Shown one piece after another: positions 1 to 8,178 of a DNA stretch of 64,000 bases (position 1 is the stretch's first letter; every line of letters begins with the position of its first letter). Below the pieces are notes generated by a model. It did no database searches, was not told the origin of the DNA, and saw only the letters and a list, made by a program, of their open reading frames with translations. The translations under genes were made by a program, and so were the position numbers. The stretch spans positions 79,313-143,312 of the forward strand of contig CAVSEY010000001.1 of the NCBI GenBank assembly GCA_963727035.1, given 5' to 3'. The stretch comes from Rhodoblastus sp963727035. GTDB taxonomy: Bacteria; Pseudomonadota; Alphaproteobacteria; Rhizobiales; Beijerinckiaceae.

Positions 1-593
1 GCGGCGCCGCTCAGAAGCAGCAGCCAGCGTCCGTCGCGATAGACGTCCTCGACGCGTCCGGCGGCTTCTGCGCCGCCTTTTTCGGTCATGACGCTCAACT
101 GGTTGAGCGGGTCCACGATGCGTGCGTCGTCGGCATTGGCGTAAGCTTTCATGGCGTCGGCGAGATGGCCGTCGCGCGCGACGGCGACGGCCTCCTGCGC
201 CGCTTGCCGGAACGCCGGCCATTCGCGGTCGAAATCGGCCATGATGCGGGCAGGCTCGCCGCCCGGGATGATCAAGGGCCTGTATGCGCCGGCCGCCTCT
301 TCGAGCCGCGCGGCGGCGTCGGTCATCGCGTCCTGGGCGCCCGCCGCGCCGCTATTGGAGGCGATCGCCAGCAGCGCCTCGGTTTCCGCCAGGCGGTAAT
401 CGATCGCCGCCTTGCGCAGATTGCCGATTTTCGTCGTCGCCGGCATCCAATGGTTGCGGATCGTCGCGGATTGTTCCGCCATTCCCGCCATCTGGGTCAA
501 CGTCAGCGCGCCGAGCGCGACGGTCACGATGAAACTGATCGAAAAGGCGGCAAGGATTTTCGTTCTTATGCTCGAATCGCGCCAAATGCTCAT
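1..593 (-). CDS. Methyl-accepting chemotaxis protein, N-terminal part (runs off the window)
   Basis: Reading the minus strand from ATG at 593 gives about 197 residues that continue past base 1. The start (MSIWRDSSIRTKILAAF) is a short basic stretch followed by a hydrophobic membrane segment ending near residue 35. A helical, Ala/Glu-rich periplasmic region follows, of the four-helix-bundle (4HB_MCP) type that begins most chemoreceptors of this shape. A purine-rich GGGGAAAG lies ahead of the ATG. The HAMP and signalling domains that would prove the assignment lie outside the window, so a sensor kinase or cyclase with the same sensor domain is possible. Confidence 0.7.
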   Translation of the reverse strand, partial: MSIWRDSSIRTKILAAFSISFIVTVALGALTLTQMAGMAEQSATIRNHWMPATTKIGNLRKAAIDYRLAETEALLAIASNSGAAGAQDAMTDAAARLEEAAGAYRPLIIPGGEPARIMADFDREWPAFRQAAQEAVAVARDGHLADAMKAYANADDARIVDPLNQLSVMTEKGGAEAAGRVEDVYRDGRWLLLLSGA

Positions 594-706
594 CGCTTTC
601 CCCTTCATCAAGCGACATACGAATGGCGGCGAAACTAGCGGCGCAACATTGCCTCAATCTTGCGGAACCGGGCGCGCCGCCTGGAGAAGGGGCGGCGCGG
701 GCGGGA

Positions 707-1159
707 TCAGCCGACGATATGCTTCTCGATCTCCCAGACCGGGATCTTGGTGAGATCCTTGTCGATCTCGGCGCGCACCTTGGCCTTGACGTCGGGGTGC
801 AGGCTGCGGCGCAGATCGGCGAGAGTCCTGGCGGGCGCCACGATCACAAGAGCCGGCGCGCCGCGCTCGCGCACGATGGCCTCCAGGGCCTCGGCGGCGC
901 GTTCGGCGAAACGATGCTCCTCGATCTCGTGCCAATCGGTCGATTCCACGGCGCTGCGCGCGCTGGAATGGGCGCCGTTGAAGGCGCGGCCGGGCTTGTC
1001 GGTTCCCTGGTCGCGGCTCGGCGGATTGTCCTCGCCGGCCATCACGCGTTCGGTCACCAGATTGGCGTATTTCTCATCTCCCTCGTTGCGCAGAAACAAA
1101 GCCTTGCGCCCGTCGCCGACGAAGACGAAGGCGTCATGGGGAAGAGCGATTTTTGTCAC
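707..1159 (-). CDS. Host attachment family protein (AtsE-like)
   Basis: This 150-residue protein begins TKIALPHDAFVFVGDGRKAL after the start codon. It then has the RxxEESxxxx-like region with dense charged residues, a central VESTDWHEIEEHRF segment, and a C-terminal helix-rich LADLRRSLHPDVKAKV. This is the layout of the 'host attachment protein' family first named from Agrobacterium attachment genes; its biochemical role is unsettled. I chose GTG at 1159 because GGGAG lies about 7 bases upstream and the conserved part begins directly after it; the ATG at 1273 would add an unconserved extension. It sits alone between the chemoreceptor and a lysR gene on the same strand. Confidence 0.75.
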   Translation of the reverse strand: MTKIALPHDAFVFVGDGRKALFLRNEGDEKYANLVTERVMAGEDNPPSRDQGTDKPGRAFNGAHSSARSAVESTDWHEIEEHRFAERAAEALEAIVRERGAPALVIVAPARTLADLRRSLHPDVKAKVRAEIDKDLTKIPVWEIEKHIVG

Positions 1160-1331
1160 GATGAAACTCCCGACTCTCCTAGTTATGCGCCGCCTTTGCG
1201 CGGCGCCTGTCAGGGAGCGAATGGCGCCCCCGAAACCTCCGCCCCATAACGGCGGGATTGATCTTTCCTCCATTTTCTAAAATAGGGAGGGCTTCGGCCC
1301 GGCGCCATGACGCGTGTCAATTCGACGCCAT

Positions 1332-2237
1332 TCACGTCTCGGTCGCGGGGAGGCCCTTGAGGCGCTCGATCAGCCAGCGTCCGGCCGGGCCGGGCGGCGC
1401 CGCCGTGCGATAGACCGCGGCCATCGGCGCGACGACGCCGGACGCGGGAATTTCCGGCGTCGCGAGCCGAACCAGCCGGCCTTCGGCAAGGTCACGCTCT
1501 ACGGCGTGCAGCGGCATCGAGCCCCAGCCGAGACCGCCGAGCAGGAAGGCGTGCTTGGCGTAGAGATCGGCGAGGCGCCAGTTCGTCGGCGACATGACGC
1601 TATATTCGCGGCTGTCCGGGCGGCTGGCGCGCTCGGTCAGCACGAGCTGGACATGTTTCGCCAGTTCGTCCCGTGGGATCACGCCTGTGAAGGCCGCCAG
1701 CGGATGGTCGGCGCTCGCGACCATCGCCATCCCGACGCCGGCCAGCGGCTCGCTGCTCAGGCCGGGCGGCAGCGGCCCCGGCCCGCCGGCCACCGCGAAA
1801 CTGGCGCGGCCGTCGAGCACCGGCTCGGTCGCCGCGCCCAGAACCTCGACATAGAGGCGCAGCGGCGTCGCGGGAAAGCGCAGCCGGAAATCCCGGGCCG
1901 CCTCGGTGATCGCCTGGAAGGGAAAATAGACGTCCACCACCGCCCAGAGTTCCGGCTCGATCCCTTCCGTCAGGCCGCGGGCGCGGGAATTCATGAAATC
2001 GACGGCGCCGCCGACGGCGCGGGCGTCGCGCAGCAGCAGGCTCCCGGCGGGAGTGAGCCGGGGCGCGCGCCGCGAACGGTCGAACAGCGCGACGCCAAGT
2101 TCCTCCTCCAGCCGGTGAATGAGATCGCTGACGGCGGATTGCGCGCGACCCAGCTTGCGCGCGGCGGCGGAAAAACTGCCCTCTTCGGCGGCGGCGACGA
2201 AGGTGCGGATCTGGTCGAGCGAGAGACGGTCGCGCAT
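1332..2237 (-). CDS. LysR-family transcriptional regulator
   Basis: This 301-residue protein has the standard LysR layout. Residues 5-65 form the winged helix-turn-helix, with LDQIRTFVAAAEEGSFSAAA, then KLGRAQSAVSDLIHRLEEEL and LFDRSRRAPRLTPAG. Residues 90-295 form the periplasmic-binding-like effector domain. It is divergent from the first yceI gene with 134 bases between the starts, so regulation of the yceI/cytochrome b561 cluster is a reasonable inference from the usual LysR arrangement. The shared region contains the palindrome ATGAATCAT at 2272-2280. The effector cannot be deduced from sequence. Confidence 0.9.
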   Translation of the reverse strand: MRDRLSLDQIRTFVAAAEEGSFSAAARKLGRAQSAVSDLIHRLEEELGVALFDRSRRAPRLTPAGSLLLRDARAVGGAVDFMNSRARGLTEGIEPELWAVVDVYFPFQAITEAARDFRLRFPATPLRLYVEVLGAATEPVLDGRASFAVAGGPGPLPPGLSSEPLAGVGMAMVASADHPLAAFTGVIPRDELAKHVQLVLTERASRPDSREYSVMSPTNWRLADLYAKHAFLLGGLGWGSMPLHAVERDLAEGRLVRLATPEIPASGVVAPMAAVYRTAAPPGPAGRWLIERLKGLPATET

Positions 2238-2258
2238 GGTTGTTCTATCGGAAAATCA

Positions 2259-2317
2259 GATGGAATCTATCATGAATCATCGGCTGGACGCCAGAGGCGA
2301 AAGGCCGCAGATTAGCC
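2259..2317 (+). promoter_or_regulatory. Conserved upstream element, copy 1 (lysR-yceI intergenic region)
   Basis: GATGGAA at 2259 and a 31-base block at 2287-2317 ending in CAGATTAGCC recur at the same 28-base spacing upstream of the second yceI gene (3143 and 3171-3201). The 31-base blocks match at 25 of 31 positions. Preservation outside the coding region suggests either a recent duplication that carried the promoter along or selection on a regulatory site. The divergent LysR protein is a candidate binder. Confidence 0.5.
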
Positions 2318-2371
2318 GCAAGCCCGGCTCAAACCGCGCCGGCCCATGTCTCGAGAGAAAGGACTCCCATC

Positions 2372-2986
2372 ATGAAGCGTATCCTTGTCGCCGCCCTCGG
2401 CGCGGCTCTGGTTTTCGGCGTCGGCTCGGCCTCGCTCGCTCAGGCGCCGGCCAGCCCGAACAGGGACGTCAAGGCCGGCGATTATCTGGTCGAGCCCTAT
2501 CACACCCAGATCCTGTTCTCGGTTTCGCATTTCGGCCTGTCGAATTTTTCCGGCGTCGTCACCGGCGCCTCGGGCTCGCTCAAGCTCGATCCCGCCCATC
2601 CGGCCGGTTCGAAACTCGACGTGTCGGTGGATGCGGCGACGATCCTGACCCCGGTCGAAAAGCTCACCGGCGAATTGCGCGGCGCCGAATGGCTCGACGC
2701 GGACAAATATCCCAAGGCGACTTTCGTCTCGACCAAGGTGATCCCCACCGGCGCCGGTCAGGCGACCATCGAAGGCAATTTCACCCTTCATGGCGTGACC
2801 AGGCCGCTGACTCTTCACGCGCGTTTCGTCGGCGCCGGCGTCAATCCGATCACCAAGGGCTATACGGTGGGCTTTGATGGCGAAGGCGCGATCAAGCGCA
2901 CCGAATTCGGCGTGACTAAATATGCGCCGATGATCGGCGACACCGTCCATCTGACCATCCACGCGGCCTTCGAATTGCAGCACTGA
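2372..2986 (+). CDS. YceI family periplasmic protein (copy 1)
   Basis: This 204-residue protein opens with a Sec signal peptide (MKRILVAALGAALVFGVGSA, cleavage near SLAQA). A lipocalin-like YceI beta-barrel follows: VEPYHTQILFSVSHFGLSNF, a central FVSTKVIPTG, then GNFTLHGVTRPLTL and a C-terminal IKRTEFGVTKYAPMIGDTV. YceI barrels bind polyisoprenoid or similar long amphipathic lipids in the periplasm. AGAAAGGA lies upstream of the ATG. It is the first of three yceI genes here; the second is its closest relative and has a similar upstream region. The whole cluster probably serves one envelope or quinone-related role with the b561 protein. Confidence 0.92.
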   Translation: MKRILVAALGAALVFGVGSASLAQAPASPNRDVKAGDYLVEPYHTQILFSVSHFGLSNFSGVVTGASGSLKLDPAHPAGSKLDVSVDAATILTPVEKLTGELRGAEWLDADKYPKATFVSTKVIPTGAGQATIEGNFTLHGVTRPLTLHARFVGAGVNPITKGYTVGFDGEGAIKRTEFGVTKYAPMIGDTVHLTIHAAFELQH

Positions 2987-3142
2987 CCCGTCTCGAACCC
3001 CGCGTCAACGCCACGGCCCACTCGCCGTCGCCCTCAATCGGGGCGATGGGGAGGGGATTTTCGCCCCGACCGGCGGGGCTGACGATGAAACTCAAGGGAT
3101 TTTCCCGATGCGGTCGCGCAGGATCGGTCTGTCCGGCAACGA

Positions 3143-3201
3143 GATGGAAAACCATCTGAACCGAGTGACGGGCGTCAGAGGCGCTGGGCCTCAGATTAGC
3201 C
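3143..3201 (+). promoter_or_regulatory. Conserved upstream element, copy 2 (ahead of second yceI)
   Basis: The element contains the perfect inverted repeat GATGG-AAAA-CCATC at 3143-3156. The 31-base block at 3171-3201 is shared with the region ahead of the first yceI at the same spacing. The rest of the 2987-3247 gap holds only G/C-rich sequence with no gene that I can support. Confidence 0.5.
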
Positions 3202-3247
3202 CCGGGCATGGCGCAGACTCCCCTGTTTTCAGGGAAAGGAAGCGATC

Positions 3248-3841
3248 ATGAACCGTGTTTTCGCCGCCGCCGCCCTGGGCGCGGCCTTGGCCGTTGTCCC
3301 GGGCGCGCCGGCTTTCGCCCGGTCGGGCGCCTGCGTCTATCTGGTCGAGCCCGCCCATACCCAGGTGCGGTTTTCGGTTTCGCAATTCGGCCTGTCGGAT
3401 TTCTCCGGCGTCGCCACGGGCGCCACGGGCTGGCTGAAATTTGATCCGGCGCATCCGGGAAATTCGAAACTCGACGTTTCGGTGAAAACCGCGACCGTCT
3501 CGACGCTGAACGAAAACATCACCGACCAGTTGCGGGGCGCGGATTGGCTCGACGCCGCAAAATATCCGACGGCGCGCTTCGTCTCGAACAGGGTGATCCC
3601 GACCGGCGGCCATCGGGCGACGGTTCAGGGCAAGCTCACCCTGCGTGGGTTGACGAGGCCTGTCGTCATCAGGGCGCGTTTCATTGGCGCTGGCGTCAAT
3701 CCGGGCGCCAGGGACGACGTGATGAGGTTCGACGGCAAAGGCGCCTTCGAGCGCGCCGAATTCGGCATGAAAGCCTTTGCTCCGATGGTCGGGGACATGG
3801 TCCATCTGACCATTCACGGCGCTTTCGAATTGAGGTGCTGA
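3248..3841 (+). CDS. YceI family periplasmic protein (copy 2)
   Basis: This 197-residue paralogue of the preceding gene has a signal peptide ending near AFA, then VYLVEPAHTQVRFSVSQFGL, GNSKLDVSVKTATVST and TRPVVIRARFIGAGVNPGA, and a C-terminal FERAEFGMKAFAPMVGDMVH. The two proteins align almost without gaps. GGGAAAGGAAG lies just upstream of the ATG. The stop lies one base before the GTG of the cytochrome b561 gene, so the two are translationally coupled. The mature N-terminus contains a Cys (SGACVYLVEP) that the first copy lacks. Confidence 0.92.
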   Translation: MNRVFAAAALGAALAVVPGAPAFARSGACVYLVEPAHTQVRFSVSQFGLSDFSGVATGATGWLKFDPAHPGNSKLDVSVKTATVSTLNENITDQLRGADWLDAAKYPTARFVSNRVIPTGGHRATVQGKLTLRGLTRPVVIRARFIGAGVNPGARDDVMRFDGKGAFERAEFGMKAFAPMVGDMVHLTIHGAFELRC

Positions 3842-3842
3842 T

Positions 3843-4427
3843 GTGACGAAATGCTCGCACGAACGTTACGACGCCGTCGCCGTCGTACTGCACTGGACGA
3901 TGGCGCTCGGGATTTTCGTCCTGATCGGCCTCGGACTGGCGATGAAGCACGCGGGGCTTCCCAAAGCCCGCGTGATCCAGTTGTTCCAGCTTCACAAGTC
4001 GATCGGGATCGTCGTCCTGCTGCTGGCGGTCGCGCGGCTGGGGTGGCGGTTCGTCCGCTCCGCGCCGCCTCTGCCGGACACCCTGCCGGCGCTGGAGCGC
4101 CAGGCCGCTCACGCCGGCCATGCCGCGCTTTATGTCTTGATGCTGGCTTTGCCATTGACTGGCTGGGCGGTGGTCTCGACCGCGCCGCTGAACATTCCGA
4201 CGGTGCTGTTCGGACGGGTTCCCTGGCCCGATATCTGGTTTCTGGCTGAACTGCCGAACAAGGCGCCGGCCTTTGCCGTCGCGCAGGCCCTGCATAAATA
4301 TGGCGCCTATGCGCTGATCGCCGTCGTTGCGGTCCATGTCGCCGCCGCCCTGCGCCATGCGGTCAAGGGCGACGTTCCTTTTGCGCGCATGAGCCTGTTC
4401 GGCCGGGTTTCGGAGAATGGAATATGA
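3843..4427 (+). CDS. Cytochrome b561 family membrane protein
   Basis: This 194-residue protein has four transmembrane helices and the histidines of the b561/YodB-YceJ family: H17 in VLHW of helix 1, H51 in FQLHKSIG of helix 2, and paired histidines in helices 3 and 4 (AGHAALYVLML and VVAVHVAAALRH). These ligate two b hemes that move electrons across the inner membrane. GTG is the only workable start and follows the upstream stop by one base. The last four bases overlap the next yceI start. A yceJ-yceI pairing of this kind is common in Proteobacteria, which supports joint function. Confidence 0.9.
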   Translation: MTKCSHERYDAVAVVLHWTMALGIFVLIGLGLAMKHAGLPKARVIQLFQLHKSIGIVVLLLAVARLGWRFVRSAPPLPDTLPALERQAAHAGHAALYVLMLALPLTGWAVVSTAPLNIPTVLFGRVPWPDIWFLAELPNKAPAFAVAQALHKYGAYALIAVVAVHVAAALRHAVKGDVPFARMSLFGRVSENGI

Positions 4428-4972
4428 GACGTCCGGTCCTCGCCGCCGCACTGCTCGCGACCGTCTCCACCGCCCAGGCCGCCGACTGGAAAATCCTGCC
4501 CGGCAGCGCGCTGACTTTCACCGGCGAACAGGCCGGCGAGAAATTCACCGGCCGGTTCAGCCGGTTCGACGCGAAAATTTCGCTCGATCCGGAAAAACTC
4601 GCCGAGGCGAAAATCGTCGTCACGGTGGACGTCGCCAGCGCCGCCACCGGCGACAGGCAGCGCGATACGGCCCTTCCGGACAAGGACTGGTTCGACGTGA
4701 AAACTTTTCCACAGGCGCGCTTCGAGTCGCGTCGGGTCGTGCGCACGGCCGCGGGCTATGAGGCCGTCGGCGACCTGACCCTGCGCGGCGCGGCCAGGGA
4801 AATCCATTTGCCCTTCACTCTGGCGGTCGACGGGCGCAAGGCCGAGGCGAAAGGCCATGCCGACCTCAAGCGCGACGTCTTCGGCGTCGGGCAGGGCCAA
4901 TGGGCGAGCGACGAATGGGTCGGCTTCAATGTCGGCGTCGATTTCGACCTGAAGGCGGAACGGACCGATTGA
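4424..4972 (+). CDS. YceI family periplasmic protein (copy 3)
   Basis: This 182-residue protein has a signal peptide (MRRPVLAAALLATVSTAQA) followed by a YceI barrel: WKILPGSALTFTGEQAGEKF, the conserved ARFESRRVVRTA and a C-terminal KRDVFGVGQGQWASDEWVG. This ending is typical of the YceI members paired with cytochrome b561 and differs from the two upstream copies. It is therefore probably the ancestral partner of the b561 gene, with copies 1 and 2 as separate paralogues. Its ATG overlaps the b561 stop as ATGA. Confidence 0.92.
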   Translation: MRRPVLAAALLATVSTAQAADWKILPGSALTFTGEQAGEKFTGRFSRFDAKISLDPEKLAEAKIVVTVDVASAATGDRQRDTALPDKDWFDVKTFPQARFESRRVVRTAAGYEAVGDLTLRGAAREIHLPFTLAVDGRKAEAKGHADLKRDVFGVGQGQWASDEWVGFNVGVDFDLKAERTD

Positions 4973-4994
4973 GACTCGTCATGGCGTGCGCGGG

Positions 4995-5474
4995 TTACGA
5001 CGACAATTCGCCGATGTGCTTCTGCGCATAGAGCTGGACGCCAAGCTGTTTGATCAATTCGAGCTGGGTTTCGAGGAAGTCGATATGCTCCTCCTCGTCA
5101 TGGGCCAGTTCCTCGAACAGGTTCATGCTCACCCGGTCGTTGATTGAAAGGCAATAAGCGGCGGCTTCGAGATAAAGCCCCCGCGCCGTCATTTCCGAGG
5201 CGAGATCGAGTTCGATGATTTCCTTGATGTTCTCGCCGATGGTCAGGCCGTTCAGCTCCTGCATGTTGGGAAAACCTTCGAGGAACAGAATCCGCGCCGT
5301 GAACTTGTCGGCGTGGGTCATTTCCTCGATCGATTCCTCGCGCCATTTTTTCGCGAGGCCCTTGTAACCCCAATTGTCGAGAATGCGGAAATGCAGCCAG
5401 TACTGGCTGATCGCGGTCAACTCGCTGCGCAGGCCCTTGTTGAGATATTCAACGACTTTCGCATCGCCGCGCAT
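4995..5474 (-). CDS. bfr: Bacterioferritin
   Basis: This 159-residue protein has the normal bacterioferritin length. Its ferroxidase ligands are visible: Glu18 (RSELTAISQYWLH), Glu51 and His54 (ESIEEMTHADK), Glu94, and Glu127/His130 (LAHDEEEHIDFLE). Met52, which ligates the inter-subunit heme, is also present. It forms the 24-subunit cage that oxidises and stores iron in the cytoplasm. GGGAGAAATGCG lies just ahead of the ATG. It lies downstream of bfd on the same strand with 145 bases between them. The iron box at 5980 probably controls the pair. Confidence 0.97.
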   Translation of the reverse strand: MRGDAKVVEYLNKGLRSELTAISQYWLHFRILDNWGYKGLAKKWREESIEEMTHADKFTARILFLEGFPNMQELNGLTIGENIKEIIELDLASEMTARGLYLEAAAYCLSINDRVSMNLFEELAHDEEEHIDFLETQLELIKQLGVQLYAQKHIGELSS

Positions 5475-5619
5475 CGCATTTCTCCCTGTGCTTGAGCCAT
5501 GTCATGAAACTACCCGGCGCGCCAATCGTTCCGCGTTGGCGCGACTCATACGATTGGCCCTTGTCTCCAACTCGTCGGAAACAAGGGCGCCCGCCGGCGT
5601 CAGCCGGCCAAGTTTTGGT

Positions 5620-5907
5620 TCATCCGGCCGGTCGGCGCGGCGACCATCGGTCCTTTTCAAGGGCCGATGGCGTCACTCGGCCGCCAGGGCGAGGACCGGC
5701 CCCTGCGCGTCCAATGATTGGCTTTCCACAGCTGGCGGCGGCCTCGCGGTCGCAAAGGCCCTGGATATTGCGCACGCAGCGGCCGCAGTTCGGCAGGCAG
5801 CCTTTGTGCTTGAACACATCTCGAGCGCGTTTGGCGGAAGCGCCGCAGGGCTTGACGCTCGCCCGCACGTCCCGATCGGTGATCATGTTGCAGGAACAAA
5901 GGATCAT
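5620..5907 (-). CDS. bfd: Bacterioferritin-associated ferredoxin (Bfd-like [2Fe-2S] protein)
   Basis: The N-terminal 55 residues are a BFD domain: Cys4 and Cys6 in MILCSCNMIT, then C37LPNCGRC, giving the Cys-x-Cys ... Cys-x2-Cys cluster ligands. Bfd docks on bacterioferritin and reduces its iron so it can leave the cage. At 95 residues it is longer than the usual 60-70; the C-terminal 35 residues are Pro/Arg/Gly-rich and look unstructured. It precedes bfr on the same strand, as expected. A nearly perfect Irr-type box lies 73 bases upstream. Confidence 0.88.
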   Translation of the reverse strand: MILCSCNMITDRDVRASVKPCGASAKRARDVFKHKGCLPNCGRCVRNIQGLCDREAAASCGKPIIGRAGAGPRPGGRVTPSALEKDRWSPRRPAG

Positions 5908-5979
5908 ATTTCGCCGCTGTTGGCTTCGATGCGCCGATAAAACACGGCGCCCCCGGCTTACGGAAGCAATTTGGCGTTT

Positions 5980-5996
5980 ATTAGATGGATTCTAAA
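5980..5996 (-). promoter_or_regulatory. Putative Irr (iron control element) box upstream of bfd-bfr
   Basis: ATTAGATGGATTCTAAA matches 12 of the 14 defined positions of the rhizobial Irr/ICE consensus TTTAGAA-N3-TTCTAAA. It contains the exact inverted repeat TTAGA-N5-TCTAA. Irr is a heme-responsive Fur-family regulator that represses iron-storage genes in iron-limited Hyphomicrobiales. The placement 73 bases before the bfd start, near the expected promoter, fits repression. Confidence 0.65.
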
Positions 5997-6213
5997 CTTT
6001 GCCACGCCGCGATGAAAGGCAGCCGGTTTGGGATCGGGAGGCTTCGGCGTTTGGCGCAGGCGAACGGCGTTCGGCCGCATCCTTCGAAATCATCCGGCTT
6101 GTTTTCGGAAAACCTGCTCAGGCCGCCATTGCTTTCGGGCCTGCCATGGCTATAGTCCGGCGCCAAATCCATCCCGGCGCGCGAGCGCGCGAACATCAAG
6201 TGGAAATCTGGAC

Positions 6214-6558
6214 ATGAATTTCATCACTCCCGCCTTTGCCCAGGCCGCAGTTGGCGGCGGCGCGGGCGGCGCCGACGTGCTGATGCAGATGGCGCCCTTC
6301 GGCATCATTCTCGTCATCATGTATTTCCTGCTCATCCGGCCCCAGCAGCAGAAGGCCAAGGCGCATCGGGACATGGTCTCGAACATCCGCCGCGGCGACA
6401 GCGTCGTCACCAATGGCGGCCTGATCGGCAAGGTGACCAAGACGGTGGACGACAGCGAGATCGAAATCGAGATCGCCCCCAATGTCCGCGTGCGCCAGAG
6501 CCGCGCGGCCATCGCCGAAGTGCGCGCCAAGAGCGAGCCGGTCAAGGACAACGCCTGA
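6214..6558 (+). CDS. yajC: Preprotein translocase subunit YajC
   Basis: This 114-residue protein has one transmembrane helix (FGIILVIMYFLLIRPQQQKA), with the RPQQQK motif that marks YajC right after it. A cytoplasmic domain follows (GDSVVTNGGLIGKVTKTVDD). YajC associates with SecDF in the inner membrane. I start at ATG 6214 (MNFITPAFAQ), the family N-terminus, not at the in-frame ATG at 6028, which would add a basic non-conserved extension. It is the first gene of yajC-secD-secF. Confidence 0.97.
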   Translation: MNFITPAFAQAAVGGGAGGADVLMQMAPFGIILVIMYFLLIRPQQQKAKAHRDMVSNIRRGDSVVTNGGLIGKVTKTVDDSEIEIEIAPNVRVRQSRAAIAEVRAKSEPVKDNA

Positions 6559-6585
6559 CGGCCAGAAACGGATTGGCCGCCCGCC

Positions 6586-8166
6586 ATGATGCGCTACGCT
6601 CCCTGGAAAATCGCCCTCACCCTCGCCGCGACCCTGATTGCGGTCCTGATCTGCATTCCCAGCATGATCGGGGCGGACAATCGCGCGAAACTGGCGGAAA
6701 TCCTGCCCAGCTGGCTGCCGCCGAATGCGATCGTGCTCGGCCTCGATCTCCAGGGCGGGGCGCATCTGCTCTATGAGATCGATCGCGCCGACGTCATCCG
6801 CACCATGGTCGGCAATCTGCGCGACGACCTGCGCCGCGAATTGCGCGAGGGAAAAATCGCGATTTCCGGCGGCATCGGCATGAATGCGCGCGGGGTCCAG
6901 GTCCGCATCCCCGACGCCGAAGCGCGGGCGCGGATCATGCCCAAGCTCTACAGCCTTGTGCAGATCTCCGCCGGCCCCGGCGGCTCCGGCCTCGACATCG
7001 GCGACGCCGGCGACGGCCTGCTCAAGCTGACCCTGACCGACGCCGCCATCAACAACAAGGTCGCCCGCGCCGTCGAGCAGACCATCGAAGTGCTGAACCG
7101 CCGCGTCAACGGCCTCGGCACGACCGAGCCCAATATCCAGCGCGAGGGCTCCGACCGCATCCTGGTCGAAGTGCCCGGCCTCAAGGACACCGACCGGCTC
7201 AAGGACATCGTCGGCACCACCGCCAAGCTGGAATTCCGCCTCGTCGCCGAGCCGGGCTACAATCCCGCCGAAGTCGACATGCTCGACCAGACCGACCAGC
7301 CCGGCCAACTGCCGGTCGAGAAGCAGGTCATGGTGCAGGGCGAGGACCTCACCGACGCCCAGCCCGGCTTCGATCAACGCACCAGCGAGCCGGTGGTCAA
7401 TTTCCGCTTCAACATTCGCGGCGGCCAGAAATTCGGCCAGGTGACCTCGGCCAATGTCGGGCGGCCCTTCGCCATCGTTCTCGACAACAAGGTGATTTCC
7501 GCGCCGCGCATCCTCGGGCCGATCACCGGCGGCTCCGGCCAGATTTCCGGCCGTTTCACGGTCGAACAGGCCAATAATCTCGCCATTCTGCTGCGCGCCG
7601 GCGCACTGCCGGCCAAGCTCGCGATCGTCGAGGAGCGCACGGTCGGCCCCGGCCTCGGCCAGGATTCGATCGACGCCGGCAAGCGCGCCGCCTATTGGGC
7701 GGCGGCGCTCGTCGTCACCTATATGCTGATCACCTATGGCGTCTTCGGCATTTTCGCCAATCTCGCCCTGATGATCCATATTTCCTTCATCTTCGCGGCT
7801 CTGGTGCTGCTGCGCGCGACCCTGACCCTTCCGGGCATCGCCGGCATCGTGCTGACCATCGGCATGGCGGTCGATTCCAACGTGCTGATCTATGAGCGCA
7901 TCCGCGAGGAATCCCACGCCGGGCGGTCGCTGATTTCGGCGCTCGACGCCGGCTTCAAGCGCGCCTTCGCCACCATCGTCGACTCCAACGTCACCATGTT
8001 CGTGGTCGCGGCGATCCTCTATTTCCTGGGGTCAGGCCCGGTGCGCGGCTTCGCGGTCTCGCTGGCGCTCGGCATCCTCACCACCATCGTCACCGCCGTC
8101 ACCATGACGCGGATGATGATCGCTCTGTGGTACCGCTATGCGCGCCCGACCAGGCTGCCGATTTGA
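6586..8166 (+). CDS. secD: Protein translocase subunit SecD
   Basis: This 526-residue protein has an N-terminal membrane helix (IALTLAATLIAVLICIPSMI) and the conserved LGLDLQGGAHLLYEID. A large periplasmic P1 region follows, containing TVEVLNRRVNGLGT-like and LVEVPGL segments. Five C-terminal helices include the VDSNVLIYERIREE motif. SecD works with SecF, using the proton gradient to pull exported proteins through SecYEG. It follows yajC by 27 bases and precedes secF by 12, one transcription unit. Confidence 0.97.
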   Translation: MMRYAPWKIALTLAATLIAVLICIPSMIGADNRAKLAEILPSWLPPNAIVLGLDLQGGAHLLYEIDRADVIRTMVGNLRDDLRRELREGKIAISGGIGMNARGVQVRIPDAEARARIMPKLYSLVQISAGPGGSGLDIGDAGDGLLKLTLTDAAINNKVARAVEQTIEVLNRRVNGLGTTEPNIQREGSDRILVEVPGLKDTDRLKDIVGTTAKLEFRLVAEPGYNPAEVDMLDQTDQPGQLPVEKQVMVQGEDLTDAQPGFDQRTSEPVVNFRFNIRGGQKFGQVTSANVGRPFAIVLDNKVISAPRILGPITGGSGQISGRFTVEQANNLAILLRAGALPAKLAIVEERTVGPGLGQDSIDAGKRAAYWAAALVVTYMLITYGVFGIFANLALMIHISFIFAALVLLRATLTLPGIAGIVLTIGMAVDSNVLIYERIREESHAGRSLISALDAGFKRAFATIVDSNVTMFVVAAILYFLGSGPVRGFAVSLALGILTTIVTAVTMTRMMIALWYRYARPTRLPI

Positions 8167-8178
8167 CGGGTTCACGAC

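Noticed and set aside
6196..7917. 573-residue frame antisense to yajC-secD
   Set aside because: It is the complement of two well-supported genes and has no start-site signal.
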